Source of the DNA: Anaerolineales bacterium
Lineage (GTDB): Bacteria > Chloroflexota > Anaerolineae > Anaerolineales > UBA11858
Assembly: GCA_021108255.1 (NCBI GenBank)
Contig: JAIORG010000296.1
Location: forward strand, 1-39,375
Length of the DNA stretch: 39,375 nucleotides
Direction: 5' to 3'
The notes below the pieces were generated by a model. The model searched no databases. It had not been told where the DNA came from and saw only the letters and a list, made by a program, of their open reading frames with translations. The translations under genes and the position numbers were made by a program. Of this stretch, positions 10,654-18,984 are shown piece after piece. Position 1 is the first letter of the stretch. Every line of letters starts with the position of its first letter.

Positions 10654-11820
10654 ATGACATTGACCTCAAAGGATCGTGTTTTAGCGGTGTTGAATCATGA
10701 AGTCCCCGATCGAGTACCAATTGTGATTGGTGTTAGCAATGCTACCGGGATTAAAATGAAAACGTACCGGGAGATAAAGGTGATTGCTGGGATAGTTGCA
10801 CCTGATGAGTACATTTATGATTGGCCAGAATTAGGTACAGCAAAAATTGATGAGGTTACGATGATGCGCCTGCACAGTGATGTGAGGGGAGTGCGGGATT
10901 CTCACCCGGCGAAAACATTGAAACGTAATCAAACCAGGGAACCGCATAGCCCTTTTGTTGACAGCTGGGGAAGTGGGCAAAAGGAGATTGGGCCAGGGGA
11001 GTGGTTTCCCGGTATACACCCGCTTGCTAAAGCTGAAACGATTGAAGAGATTGATGAATATGCTGATTGGCCCGATATGAGTGATCCAACCCGCATTGCC
11101 CATGTCAAGGCGGCTGCAAGAGAATTGGCAGATCAGAATGAGTACGCAATTCTTGCTACTCCCTGGTTGTTGTTCCCTCTCGAGCGGGCATTTGCCATGC
11201 AAAGTATGGATAGCTTTTTATTAAATTTGGCCATCAACCCTGATTTTGCCAGGGCTATGCTCCAAAAAACTGCAGAAATGTGTAAAGAATTAATGGGACC
11301 ATTTTTGGCTGAGCTCGGCGATAATGTGGATATGATTAAAATCGGTGATGACCTCGGGACACAGGAAAGTTTGTTAATGTCTCCAGATATGTACAGGGAA
11401 ATCCTGAAACCAATTCATGCGGATTACATTCAATTTATTAAGGAACGCACAAATGCCAAGATTTTCTTCCACACCGATGGTGATGTTGTCCCGTTGATTG
11501 AAGATTTCATTGAGATGGGAATTGACATATTAAATCCGATCCAGACCTCGGCTGGAAAGATGGCTGACCTGGTCAATTTGAAAAAACGTTTTGGAAAGAA
11601 CATAATCTTTTGCGGTGGAATAGATACTCACCGGATCCTGCCTTCTGGCACCAAAGATGAGGTCCGGGATGAAGTCAGGAGAGTTATGAAATTGTTAGGT
11701 GAGGGCGGAGGTTACATGGTTTCTTCCGTTCACACGATCATGAATGATGTGTCTGCTGAGAATGTGCTGGCGATGGTGGATGCTGTGGAAGAATTCGGCA
11801 GCTATCCACTCAGTTATTAA
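10654..11820 (+). CDS. uroporphyrinogen decarboxylase (UroD)-family protein, corrinoid methyltransferase-like
   Basis: This 388-residue protein has the UroD/MtaA-type fold: the opening TSKDRVLAVLNHEVPDRVP is typical, and the C-terminal half carries FFHTDGDVVPLI (H273, D275) and FCGGIDT (C320). In MtaA/CmuA-type methyltransferases zinc is held by His-x-Cys plus a distant Cys; here the middle ligand is Asp. True haem-pathway HemE is unlikely because its N-terminal substrate-binding signature is missing and no haem genes are nearby. A role in methyl transfer or in small-molecule metabolism is inferred only. AGGAG lies 8 bases before the ATG. It is divergent from the sugar operon and probably monocistronic. 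Confidence 0.75.
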   Translation: MTLTSKDRVLAVLNHEVPDRVPIVIGVSNATGIKMKTYREIKVIAGIVAPDEYIYDWPELGTAKIDEVTMMRLHSDVRGVRDSHPAKTLKRNQTREPHSPFVDSWGSGQKEIGPGEWFPGIHPLAKAETIEEIDEYADWPDMSDPTRIAHVKAAARELADQNEYAILATPWLLFPLERAFAMQSMDSFLLNLAINPDFARAMLQKTAEMCKELMGPFLAELGDNVDMIKIGDDLGTQESLLMSPDMYREILKPIHADYIQFIKERTNAKIFFHTDGDVVPLIEDFIEMGIDILNPIQTSAGKMADLVNLKKRFGKNIIFCGGIDTHRILPSGTKDEVRDEVRRVMKLLGEGGGYMVSSVHTIMNDVSAENVLAMVDAVEEFGSYPLSY

Positions 11821-11897
11821 ATCCCCTATTTAATTAGAATAAATAATTATTGTTTGGTGGTTTCAGAATTATTTTACAGAGAGTAGTATTGAAGATT

Positions 11898-12869
11898 TTA
11901 TTTACTGACTAGCATGGAAAAGCTTATTTTTTTTGCTTGTTTTTTGAAATCCTTAAGGGGTAAAAATTCCTTTACTGGTCCGATGGTTCCAATTTTATAT
12001 TCTGCAACCGCCTGTCCTAATTGGGCAGCTTCAATGGCTGGCATTCCCTGCAGCAACCCGGTTAATAGCCCAGACCAGAATGCATCTCCAGCACCAGTGA
12101 CGTCCTTTGCTGGAATAGAACTGGCATGAATTTGTACTCGATCACCCGCTGAAGTTCCCAATAGTACGCCTTGACTGCCCATTGTGAGCACAACAACAGC
12201 TGGTCCGAGATTTAAAAACAACTCCAGATATTCCACTGGCTTCAAATCGGGACCAAAGATGCGAATGCAGTCATCCAGGGAGGGTTTGGTGACGGTGATC
12301 AGCTGGAAGATTTCCTTCAGGAAAGGCAGATAATCTGGCAGATCCGGCCAGATTCCAGGATGGTAATTGGGATCCAAGGAGATCAATAAACCGGCTTTGT
12401 GGGCAGCCTTTAGCAAGTGATAAATTGTAGATCTGCATGGATCCTGTGATAAAGCAAAAGCAGAAGTGTGAACAGCGCTAGAATCGGCAACTGCTGAGAT
12501 CAGTGAGTCAGTTAGTGATAAGCATCTATCAGCACCGCGATAAACAGCAAAGTCTGGCGTTTCTGTTTGACGGGTGACTGGAATGATGGTTGTGGGCGCT
12601 TTCGATGTGGATTGGAGATAGGCGAGATTCACTCCAGCTTCGGAGAGTTCTTTTCGCAGGAAAATCCCAAAACTATCTTCCCCCACACAAGCTCCCAGCG
12701 CAGCAGGAAAACCCAAACGTGACAGGTTCATAGCGAGATTTGATACTTCCCCGCCGGCAAATTTCTGGAAGCCGCTGGCATCTTCCAGCGTAGTCACAAT
12801 CCCGGTGGATATTAAATCCACGACGGCTTCTCCAAGTAAAAAAAATTTAAAGTCCGAATTTTCTTTCAT
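11898..12869 (-). CDS. PfkB-family sugar kinase (fructokinase-like)
   Basis: This 323-residue PfkB/ribokinase-family kinase shows the N-terminal GEAVVDLI strand, the FAGGEVSNLAMNLSRLG substrate/glycine-rich motif (about residues 38-53) and the C-terminal signature DVTGAGDAFWSGLL with catalytic D262. The length and the AGG-x-xNLA pattern favour fructokinase or a related hexose kinase, but 2-keto-3-deoxygluconate or ribose kinases share these motifs. It lies next to sugar genes without belonging to their operon, being flanked by plus-strand genes on both sides. It is predicted to be cytoplasmic. Confidence 0.85.
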   Translation of the reverse strand: MKENSDFKFFLLGEAVVDLISTGIVTTLEDASGFQKFAGGEVSNLAMNLSRLGFPAALGACVGEDSFGIFLRKELSEAGVNLAYLQSTSKAPTTIIPVTRQTETPDFAVYRGADRCLSLTDSLISAVADSSAVHTSAFALSQDPCRSTIYHLLKAAHKAGLLISLDPNYHPGIWPDLPDYLPFLKEIFQLITVTKPSLDDCIRIFGPDLKPVEYLELFLNLGPAVVVLTMGSQGVLLGTSAGDRVQIHASSIPAKDVTGAGDAFWSGLLTGLLQGMPAIEAAQLGQAVAEYKIGTIGPVKEFLPLKDFKKQAKKISFSMLVSK

Positions 12870-13170
12870 ATGTCTTAAGAGATATTATGCAAGATTTTTG
12901 GTGGGATTTTGTTTGCCAACATTCGCCCTCTTGTCCAGGCTGCTTCCCCTGGGGGATAATCGTTTCATGAAACTGGAGTGCTCCAAGTTTATCCGGTTGG
13001 AGAATTTTTGTCAAACTAATACTGAAATGATTACATCTTTTTGTTATCTATAATTAATTCGGAATTATCAACAAGGTAGACCTGTTTGCTGTCGGGTGTG
13101 TTTCTGATTAAGAAGTTTATTTTTGACCTATAATATAATGGACAGACAAATAAACAGGCAGGTATTCTGA
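12870..13170. other. divergent intergenic region, no gene
   Basis: The 301 bases between the PfkB gene and the phosphoesterase gene hold no credible ORF. Near the right end, two overlapping TATAAT boxes (13129-13134 and 13134-13139) face the phosphoesterase gene, with start sites predicted about 25-30 bases before its GTG. No matching -35 box is visible. I see no clear promoter for the PfkB gene. Confidence 0.5.
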
Positions 13171-13809
13171 GTGATTAAAATATTATCTATCAGTGATCAG
13201 GTTGACCCCCTGGTATACAGCGATAACCTTAAAGAACGTTATGGGGATGTTGATTTTGTTTTATCCTGTGGTGATTTGTCGTACATGTATCTGGAATACA
13301 TCATCACAATCCTGAATTGTCCGCTATATTTTGTGCATGGCAATCACGATCCTGTGAAGGAGTTAAATATGGGGGAACCCCGATCTTATCCATTCGGCGC
13401 CCAGAATTTGCACAGGAAGATAATTCGCAAACATGGGTTGCTGATGGCCGGTGTAGAAGGAAGTATTCGCTATAATTGGAAAACTCCCTACCAATATACC
13501 CAGGGTATGATGTGGAGCCATGTCTTACGGCTGGTTCCGGGATTAATCTATAACAAACTTATCCATGGAAGGTATTTAGATATATTTATTACTCACGCGC
13601 CTTCAGTGGGCGTGCATGAAGGATCCGATTGGACTCACCAGGGTATCAAAGCTTTTCGGTGGTTAGTCAATACTTTTCAGCCAGAATACCATTTCCATGG
13701 TCATATCCATTATTATCATCCAGATGAAGTTAAGGAATCGCAGGTTGGAAAAACAAAGGTGATCAATACTTACAGATCCTGGGTAACAGAATTTATTCCA
13801 GAAGATTGA
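13171..13809 (+). CDS. calcineurin-like metallophosphoesterase
   Basis: This is a 212-residue phosphoesterase starting with GTG. Metal-binding motifs are present in order: SISDQVD (the usual DxH appears as D-x-V), SCGDL, HGNHDP, THAP and FHGHIHYY. The first motif lacks the usual His, which may alter metal site 1. Members of this superfamily hydrolyse phosphomonoesters or diesters; the substrate cannot be inferred. It is a single gene between convergent and divergent neighbours. The upstream ribosome site is weak (AGGCAGG about 10 bases before the GTG). It is predicted to be cytoplasmic. Confidence 0.82.
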   Translation: MIKILSISDQVDPLVYSDNLKERYGDVDFVLSCGDLSYMYLEYIITILNCPLYFVHGNHDPVKELNMGEPRSYPFGAQNLHRKIIRKHGLLMAGVEGSIRYNWKTPYQYTQGMMWSHVLRLVPGLIYNKLIHGRYLDIFITHAPSVGVHEGSDWTHQGIKAFRWLVNTFQPEYHFHGHIHYYHPDEVKESQVGKTKVINTYRSWVTEFIPED

Positions 13810-13843
13810 TCCCCTGGACCAGATTAATTAGTTATATTTCAGT

Positions 13844-15586
13844 TCAGCGGCAGATTAAGATTGGCAGCTGAATCTCTCGTAGAATTTGATCAACGACACT
13901 CCCCAGTACTACTTCAAATAAGGATCCGCCTCCGTAACCACCGATGAGAATAAGGTCAATCTCGTTATTCCTGGCGAGCCGACTGACTTCATCTGGAATG
14001 GGGGATTGTGTTATCAGGTATTCCGATTTAATTGGGAAGCGGGATAGGTATGCTTTTGCTTCTTTCTGTACACTGGCTGGATCGTCCAATCCGGCCCCGC
14101 TGGTAATTATTTTCAGTGAGGATTGTCTTTGACTGCCGAGGTAAGCCGCGATAAACAGGGCTTCTTTTGCCTTGATGCTGCCGTCATATGCCAAGAGGAT
14201 ATTTTTCAGGTGGGTAATTTGCCCCGGTACGGTTAATATCGGCACCGGGCAGCTGCGAATAAGGGCGCTCAAACCAGATTCCAGCCGATTGATTGGCTTA
14301 TCTCCTGGCGGGTGATTTAGGGGAAGGATTACCAGGTCAGCAAATTGGGCGTGTTCGATTAAACTTTTACCTACATCACCCTCTGAGACGAGAAAGTCAA
14401 ATCGATTAATGCCAGCATTACGGCAGCGAGTTTCAAATTCTTCCCTGAGGTCGTGGTGATCTTTCTGGCTGTTTTCCGTTACCTCAGGATGAATATGGAT
14501 CCCATGAATCCGGCTGTTTTCCAGCCTGGCGATGAGGATTGCCTGGTCGAGGGCATTCCAGGTATTCTGGGTATCATCGAGAGCAAGGAGTAGATCAGTA
14601 AATAGGTACTCTAAAATGGTAAAATCGATGAGTTTTTTTCGCCAGGTGCCGGGAGGAGGACCGCCTTCCAGCACATCCGGGATAAATTTTGCAAGCAACC
14701 TGGAAAGGAATTCCCGGATGGGTTTTCTTTTTAGGGAGCTGTGCTTTTCGGTTAGGTCAGATAATGCTGCTTCAGAACCGATATCCCAGCCTAGTTCCTG
14801 TTCCAAAGCGCCTCGATGGTTTGCTGCCCATAAGTACAGGTCAGTTTCTGTTCGTTCTGGAAAATCACGCAGCATTCCTCTGCGCCGGATGATATTAACC
14901 ACGGGTGAAAAAATTTTCTCATACCAGTGCAAAACAGATTCGGAATAAGAAATTTCGCGCTTCTGTTCAATCCCCATGTAATGGCGGTGGACTTCAATGT
15001 GTTCTAGCAAGGTAGGATAGGCGCCCGGTTTGGTTGCGTTCAAATCTACTCCGGGTTTTAGTTTATCCAGTTTGGTTTTTTCTAGAAATTTTACATACTC
15101 GGCTTTAATAATCAGGTCGTCCATTTTTAGATCTTGGGGAAGGTTAACCCTGGATTCAACTTCAGTAATATAAGCTTGAATGGATGTATTTCCCATCTGT
15201 TTGGCTACAGAAACACGGTGATTGCCGTCTTTCACAAAGTAAACCTCACCGATTTTATACACATCAATAGGCGGTAGGCCAGATAACCCTTTTGTTATCG
15301 CCATGACCCGGGCCCATCGATTTTGACTGATTGACGCTTTTGGCAGAAATTTCCTCGTAAAATCGTGGTACCGACCAACGCTTCCGACAATAGCATCCAA
15401 TGGGATTTCAGCCAATCGCTCAGTGCTCTTTTCAATCGCTTGCAACTGCTGCCGAACCTCTTCATAAGAGAACAGTTTTGCATCTTCAGGATTACCAGTC
15501 AACCGGGCAAGCAGCTCCTGAAAAGCCGCGCTTCGGCGGGCTTTTCTGTAATTGTCTAACGCCTGTACAAAGTCGTTTTTAAGCAT
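13844..15586 (-). CDS. ParB-like domain fused to tandem universal stress protein domains
   Basis: This is a 580-residue fusion. Around residues 100-145 a ParB/sulfiredoxin-like core is visible (VYFVKDGNHRVSVAKQMG, with DGNHR at 120-124). The second half holds two UspA-like domains, one from about 325 to 440 (degenerate nucleotide site) and one from about 448 to 580. The latter keeps the full ATP motif G549-x2-G552-x9-G562-S563. Tandem USPs usually sense ATP or stress; the ParB-like part can bind nucleotides or act as a nuclease or regulator. How the parts combine is unknown. AGGAG lies 7 bases before the ATG. It appears monocistronic, convergent with the phosphoesterase gene and divergent from the NAD(P)HX repair gene. 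Confidence 0.8.
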   Translation of the reverse strand: MLKNDFVQALDNYRKARRSAAFQELLARLTGNPEDAKLFSYEEVRQQLQAIEKSTERLAEIPLDAIVGSVGRYHDFTRKFLPKASISQNRWARVMAITKGLSGLPPIDVYKIGEVYFVKDGNHRVSVAKQMGNTSIQAYITEVESRVNLPQDLKMDDLIIKAEYVKFLEKTKLDKLKPGVDLNATKPGAYPTLLEHIEVHRHYMGIEQKREISYSESVLHWYEKIFSPVVNIIRRRGMLRDFPERTETDLYLWAANHRGALEQELGWDIGSEAALSDLTEKHSSLKRKPIREFLSRLLAKFIPDVLEGGPPPGTWRKKLIDFTILEYLFTDLLLALDDTQNTWNALDQAILIARLENSRIHGIHIHPEVTENSQKDHHDLREEFETRCRNAGINRFDFLVSEGDVGKSLIEHAQFADLVILPLNHPPGDKPINRLESGLSALIRSCPVPILTVPGQITHLKNILLAYDGSIKAKEALFIAAYLGSQRQSSLKIITSGAGLDDPASVQKEAKAYLSRFPIKSEYLITQSPIPDEVSRLARNNEIDLILIGGYGGGSLFEVVLGSVVDQILREIQLPILICR

Positions 15587-15786
15587 TTAATTACTCCTGC
15601 TTTATTCCTTACCAAGTATATCCGATAAATCAAAACAATATAACTGGATGGATTAGCAGATATAACACCCTGGGGCCAAAAAGGGTTTGAAATGGGACGA
15701 TTCCTGGCCGGGAATGAAAACAGCCAATAGATTTGTCTGGTAAACTAAAATCAATAGAGAAATACTTAGCCCATCGAGGATTTCCG

Positions 15787-17337
15787 ATGAAATATGTTAG
15801 CGTTGAAGAAATGATCTCAATTGAAAAAGCTGCAAACGGCGCTGGCCATTCGTACGAGGCGATGATGGAGGCAGCAGGAAAGGGGCTGGCAGATGTGATC
15901 CAGAAAGAATTCGGTCATTTGTCACCGAAAATGATCACGGCCCTGGTGGGTTCCGGGAATAACGGGGGTGATGCCTTAGTTGCCCTTGATTATCTGCTTT
16001 CCCGGGGTTGGCAGGCTTCAGCTTTGCTGTTCCGGAAACGTTCTCCCCAGGACCCTTTGATGGAACGGGTTCGCAATAACGGAGGTACGATCCTGGATTG
16101 CAGTGAGTTTCCCCAGAGCCGTGAATCCGTTCAGCAAGAGCTTGTTAAAGCGAATTTCATCCTCGATGGTGTGCTGGGAACCGGTATAAGACTCCCGATT
16201 CGGGAGCCTTTAGATGATCTGCTGGGTTTCGTTAAGGAAGAGTTGGATGGGCTTAGAAAAAAACCACTAATTATTGCTGTAGATTGTCCATCCGGTATTG
16301 ATTGTGATTCGGGGGAAGCTGCTCAAACATGCTTGAGAGCAGATCTCACTGTAACGATGGCGGCTGTAAAACAGGGTTTACTTCGTTTCCCGGCCTATGA
16401 TTATGTAGGAAAGCTTCAATTTGTTGAGATAGGATTGCCTGATGGATTACCTGAAATGGGGAATATTAAACGCGAAGTTATTGAGGCTGAATGGGTAAAG
16501 CAGATCCTGCCGGAGAGGCCTCTAAACGCTCATAAAGGGGTATTTGGAACTGCTCTTGTCATCGCGGGATCTGTGAATTATCCCGGGGCTGCTATCCTGG
16601 CCGGAAAATCTGCCTACAGGATTGGGGCAGGATTGGTCACCATGGCTGTCCCGAAAACGATTTACTCCGGGGTAATTGGGAATATCCCGGAAGCTACCTG
16701 GATCCAACTGGATGATCTGGATGGGGCGATTTCTTCGTCAGCCATTGAACAAATCAAAGAAGCCCTTGAACGACCAACTGCCTGTCTTATTGGTCCTGGG
16801 TTGGGAACAAATTATTGTTCCAGAGATTTTCTGAAAAAAGTTCTCCGCTTGAAGAACCTACCGCCGCTGGTGCTGGATGCAGACGGGTTAAGATTAGCTG
16901 CAAGCACCAAGGATTGGCCCGGGACAATACCCGCCAAAAGTGTATTAACCCCTCATCCAGGAGAAATGTCTTATTTAACCGGTATACCAGTGAATGAAAT
17001 TCAAGGAGACCGGGTTGGTGTTGCTGAAAAATATGCTCAGGATTGGGATCAAATTTTGGTGCTCAAAGGAGCAAACACTGTGATTGCAGATCCTGGAGGT
17101 CAAACAAAAATTCTTGAAGCTGCCAATCCCGCCCTGTCCACAGCTGGTAGTGGCGACGTATTGGCTGGAATTATTACCGGATTGATTGCCCAGGGAATTT
17201 CACCCTTTGAAGCTGCTGCCGGTGGTGCCTGGATCCATGCCAGGGCAGGGACTATTGCTGCAGAGCAAAAAGCTAATGCAGCCGCTGTATTGGCTGGTGA
17301 AATCTCAGATGCAATCGGGCAAGTGGTATCTGATTAA
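15787..17337 (+). CDS. nnr: bifunctional NAD(P)H-hydrate epimerase / ADP-dependent dehydratase
   Basis: This 516-residue protein repairs hydrated NADH and NADPH. The N-terminal YjeF_N epimerase shows VGSGNNGGDAL (about 54-64) and VDCPSGIDCDSG. The C-terminal ribokinase-like dehydratase (from about residue 235) shows TPHPGEM, VLKGANT and NPALSTAGSGDVLAG with the catalytic D457. The length matches bifunctional YjeF/Nnr enzymes (about 500-520). A longer frame opens at a TTG 18 codons earlier, but the ATG at 15787 has GAGGA 6 bases before it and gives the standard start (KYVSVEEMISIEKAA). It ends at a bidirectional terminator. Confidence 0.95.
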   Translation: MKYVSVEEMISIEKAANGAGHSYEAMMEAAGKGLADVIQKEFGHLSPKMITALVGSGNNGGDALVALDYLLSRGWQASALLFRKRSPQDPLMERVRNNGGTILDCSEFPQSRESVQQELVKANFILDGVLGTGIRLPIREPLDDLLGFVKEELDGLRKKPLIIAVDCPSGIDCDSGEAAQTCLRADLTVTMAAVKQGLLRFPAYDYVGKLQFVEIGLPDGLPEMGNIKREVIEAEWVKQILPERPLNAHKGVFGTALVIAGSVNYPGAAILAGKSAYRIGAGLVTMAVPKTIYSGVIGNIPEATWIQLDDLDGAISSSAIEQIKEALERPTACLIGPGLGTNYCSRDFLKKVLRLKNLPPLVLDADGLRLAASTKDWPGTIPAKSVLTPHPGEMSYLTGIPVNEIQGDRVGVAEKYAQDWDQILVLKGANTVIADPGGQTKILEAANPALSTAGSGDVLAGIITGLIAQGISPFEAAAGGAWIHARAGTIAAEQKANAAAVLAGEISDAIGQVVSD

Positions 17338-17360
17338 TAATAAAATCACTGAAATGGACA

Positions 17361-17392
17361 AAAAAACCCCGGTTGATGACCGGGGTTTTTTT
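17361..17392. terminator. bidirectional rho-independent terminator
   Basis: CCCCGGT (17367-17373) and ACCGGGG (17379-17385) form a GC stem with a 5-base loop, flanked by an A-run on the left and seven T on the right. It lies between convergent genes (the NAD(P)HX repair gene and the YtxH-like gene) and can serve both. Confidence 0.9.
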
Positions 17393-17424
17393 AGAGTAAT
17401 TAATTTCACCTGGGTAAAGGGAAA

Positions 17425-17784
17425 TTAGTCTTTACTTTCTTCAGCAGCTTTTTTACCGCCCTTAGTGACCTTATCAAGTTTTTGTTTCTGTTCTTCCAAA
17501 ATTACCCGTCCCTGCTCCTGAAGTTTCTTTGCCTGTTCCTGGGCTTTTTGGGTGTATTCCTGGGCTGCAAGCCGGGCATCTTCTGCCGCTTTCTCAGCTT
17601 GCTGTCGGGCTTCTTCAACCGTTTCAACCGCCATGTCCTTTAACTCCAGGCTCTTGTCGATGATGACTTTTCGGGTCTCTTCTCCGGATTGAGGTGCTAA
17701 TAATAAGGCAGTGACAGCTCCGGCAATTCCCCCGAGTAATAACCCGGACATAAAAGCGCCAAATTCATTGCTATTATCTGACAT
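17425..17784 (-). CDS. YtxH-like envelope protein
   Basis: This 119-residue protein has one N-terminal membrane segment (FMSGLLLGGIAGAVTALLLAP, about residues 9-29), followed by GEETR and a long Ala/Glu/Lys/Gln-rich coiled-coil tail. This is the layout of the YtxH family. The family is membrane-associated and stress-linked in Bacillus; the biochemical role is unknown. It lies 32 bases downstream of a two-helix membrane protein on the same strand, and the two probably form an operon like ytxG-ytxH. Confidence 0.75.
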   Translation of the reverse strand: MSDNSNEFGAFMSGLLLGGIAGAVTALLLAPQSGEETRKVIIDKSLELKDMAVETVEEARQQAEKAAEDARLAAQEYTQKAQEQAKKLQEQGRVILEEQKQKLDKVTKGGKKAAEESKD

Positions 17785-17816
17785 AGTTCACACTCCTATA
17801 GTGTTTAATTGCTCTG

Positions 17817-18278
17817 TTAATCTTTCTCAGGCTTGAAAAAACTGAGGATTTTATTTAATCCAGCCATGTACTGGTTTAATTTTAGTACCGGTTCAACCAG
17901 GTGTTCACTGAGGAAAGCAGTTGTGCCCCTCAACGTGTTGGCTGTTTCATTGGTTGAGTCGAGGATTGGTTTAATTTCGTTTTGAAGAAGCAGTGTCAAA
18001 CGGGCAAGTTGAATGATGAGAATGACCATCACTCCGCCAATAAGAAGAAATTCTAAAGCCATGAAGATGATAAATATATCCCTCACGCGTCCTGTATCTG
18101 TTCCCGGCTGAAGTAAGAGTACCAACCCCACTACAACCAGGGCAAGTATTAGCAGGCCGCCGATGATAAAAGCAACTTTTTTCCCGGTTGATTGAGGTTT
18201 ATTCTCTTGGATTTCTTCTTCTGCGGCAGATAATTCCAGAGGGATAGCTTCCCGCAAAGATTGTTGGGGTTCTGTCAT
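17817..18278 (-). CDS. two-helix membrane protein, possibly YtxG/DUF948-like
   Basis: This 153-residue protein has a polar N-terminus of about 30 residues and two hydrophobic helices (about 33-58 and 68-95). Its C-terminal amphipathic part (LLLQNEIKPILDSTNETANTL onward) resembles DUF948 proteins such as YtxG. No enzyme motif is present. The neighbouring YtxH-like gene supports this reading. The role is unknown, but it is likely an inner-membrane partner of the downstream protein. Confidence 0.6.
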   Translation of the reverse strand: MTEPQQSLREAIPLELSAAEEEIQENKPQSTGKKVAFIIGGLLILALVVVGLVLLLQPGTDTGRVRDIFIIFMALEFLLIGGVMVILIIQLARLTLLLQNEIKPILDSTNETANTLRGTTAFLSEHLVEPVLKLNQYMAGLNKILSFFKPEKD

Positions 18279-18437
18279 AATAGTCAGATTATAACATATT
18301 CTCTAAACTCAATAATTTTACCCGCCGGAGTATCAAACAAACCATTATTTCTTACCCTGGTTGAAGAAAACAAGAGGTAAATTGGCCGTTGGGTAACCTC
18401 ATAGAGGGATAGGTGGACAGGTCTTTTAAATAGTCGA

Positions 18438-18463
18438 GGCTTATCCCTGTTTGCAGATAAGCC
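18438..18463 (-). terminator. hairpin downstream of tmRNA
   Basis: GGCTTATC (18438-18445) pairs with GATAAGCC (18456-18463), lying 15 bases past the tmRNA 3' end. The minus-strand tail (TCGACTATTTAAAAG) is only weakly U-rich, so it may serve as a terminator or as a 3' trimming boundary. Confidence 0.5.
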
Positions 18464-18477
18464 CCGTACAGGTCAGG

Positions 18478-18874
18478 TGGAGATGGCGGGAATCGAACCC
18501 GCGTCCGAAAGATTCAACCACTCAGATATCTACGAGCGTAGGCAATTGTTCGGTTTTATCAGATGGACTACAACTGCCCAGAGTTTCATCTGATTAGCCG
18601 CTGGGACCCGAAAGCCCCACTTAAACCGGAGCAGCGGCGTCATCCGGATGCACTCCTGCTTTCTGACGTTCATTCTCTTCCAGCAGGAGATTGAAAGAGG
18701 TGAACGAGATTGCTTCTGAGGGCAATCGTCTGTCTTACCCTTGCTTATGCAGCGAGGGGAAGAGCAGCATATTCAGTGCGGTTGGCACTTAAAGTTTTGC
18801 GCTGATTTAACGAGAGCGGCGCCTCTCGGCTCGCAATCCGGGGCCAATCTCTTCCGTCGATACCTTTCATCCCC
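18478..18874 (-). ncRNA. ssrA: tmRNA (transfer-messenger RNA)
   Basis: This is an RNA of about 397 bases on the minus strand. Its 5' end GGGGATGAAAGGTATCGACG and 3' end (GGTTCGATTCCCGCCATCTCC followed by A) have the classical tmRNA acceptor and T-loop. GGGGATG pairs over seven positions, including one G-U, with CATCTCC. The tag frame runs from 18786 to 18745 and encodes ANRTEYAALPLAA then UAA; the C-terminal LAA is the ClpXP degron typical of tmRNA tags. The terminal CCA is not encoded: ACCT follows the acceptor stem. A TATAAT box lies just upstream (18884-18889). With SmpB it rescues stalled ribosomes. Confidence 0.95.
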
Positions 18875-18883
18875 GCTGAAATC

Positions 18884-18889
18884 ATTATA
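18884..18889 (-). promoter_or_regulatory. -10 box upstream of tmRNA
   Basis: TATAAT on the minus strand ends 10 bases before the mature tmRNA 5' end, so a short 5' leader would be trimmed, as expected for RNase P maturation. No consensus -35 box is visible at 16-18 bases. Confidence 0.5.
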
Positions 18890-18984
18890 TCATAGCGGGG
18901 TGGAGGATCTGGGGAGGCGTAATAGAAGGATATAAGAATCTTTAAGAGGGATTTCTTACTTTGATAATTCCAGTTGTTTATTAT

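Noticed and set aside
18741-18935. Plus-strand 64-residue ORF
   Set aside because: It is antisense to tmRNA.
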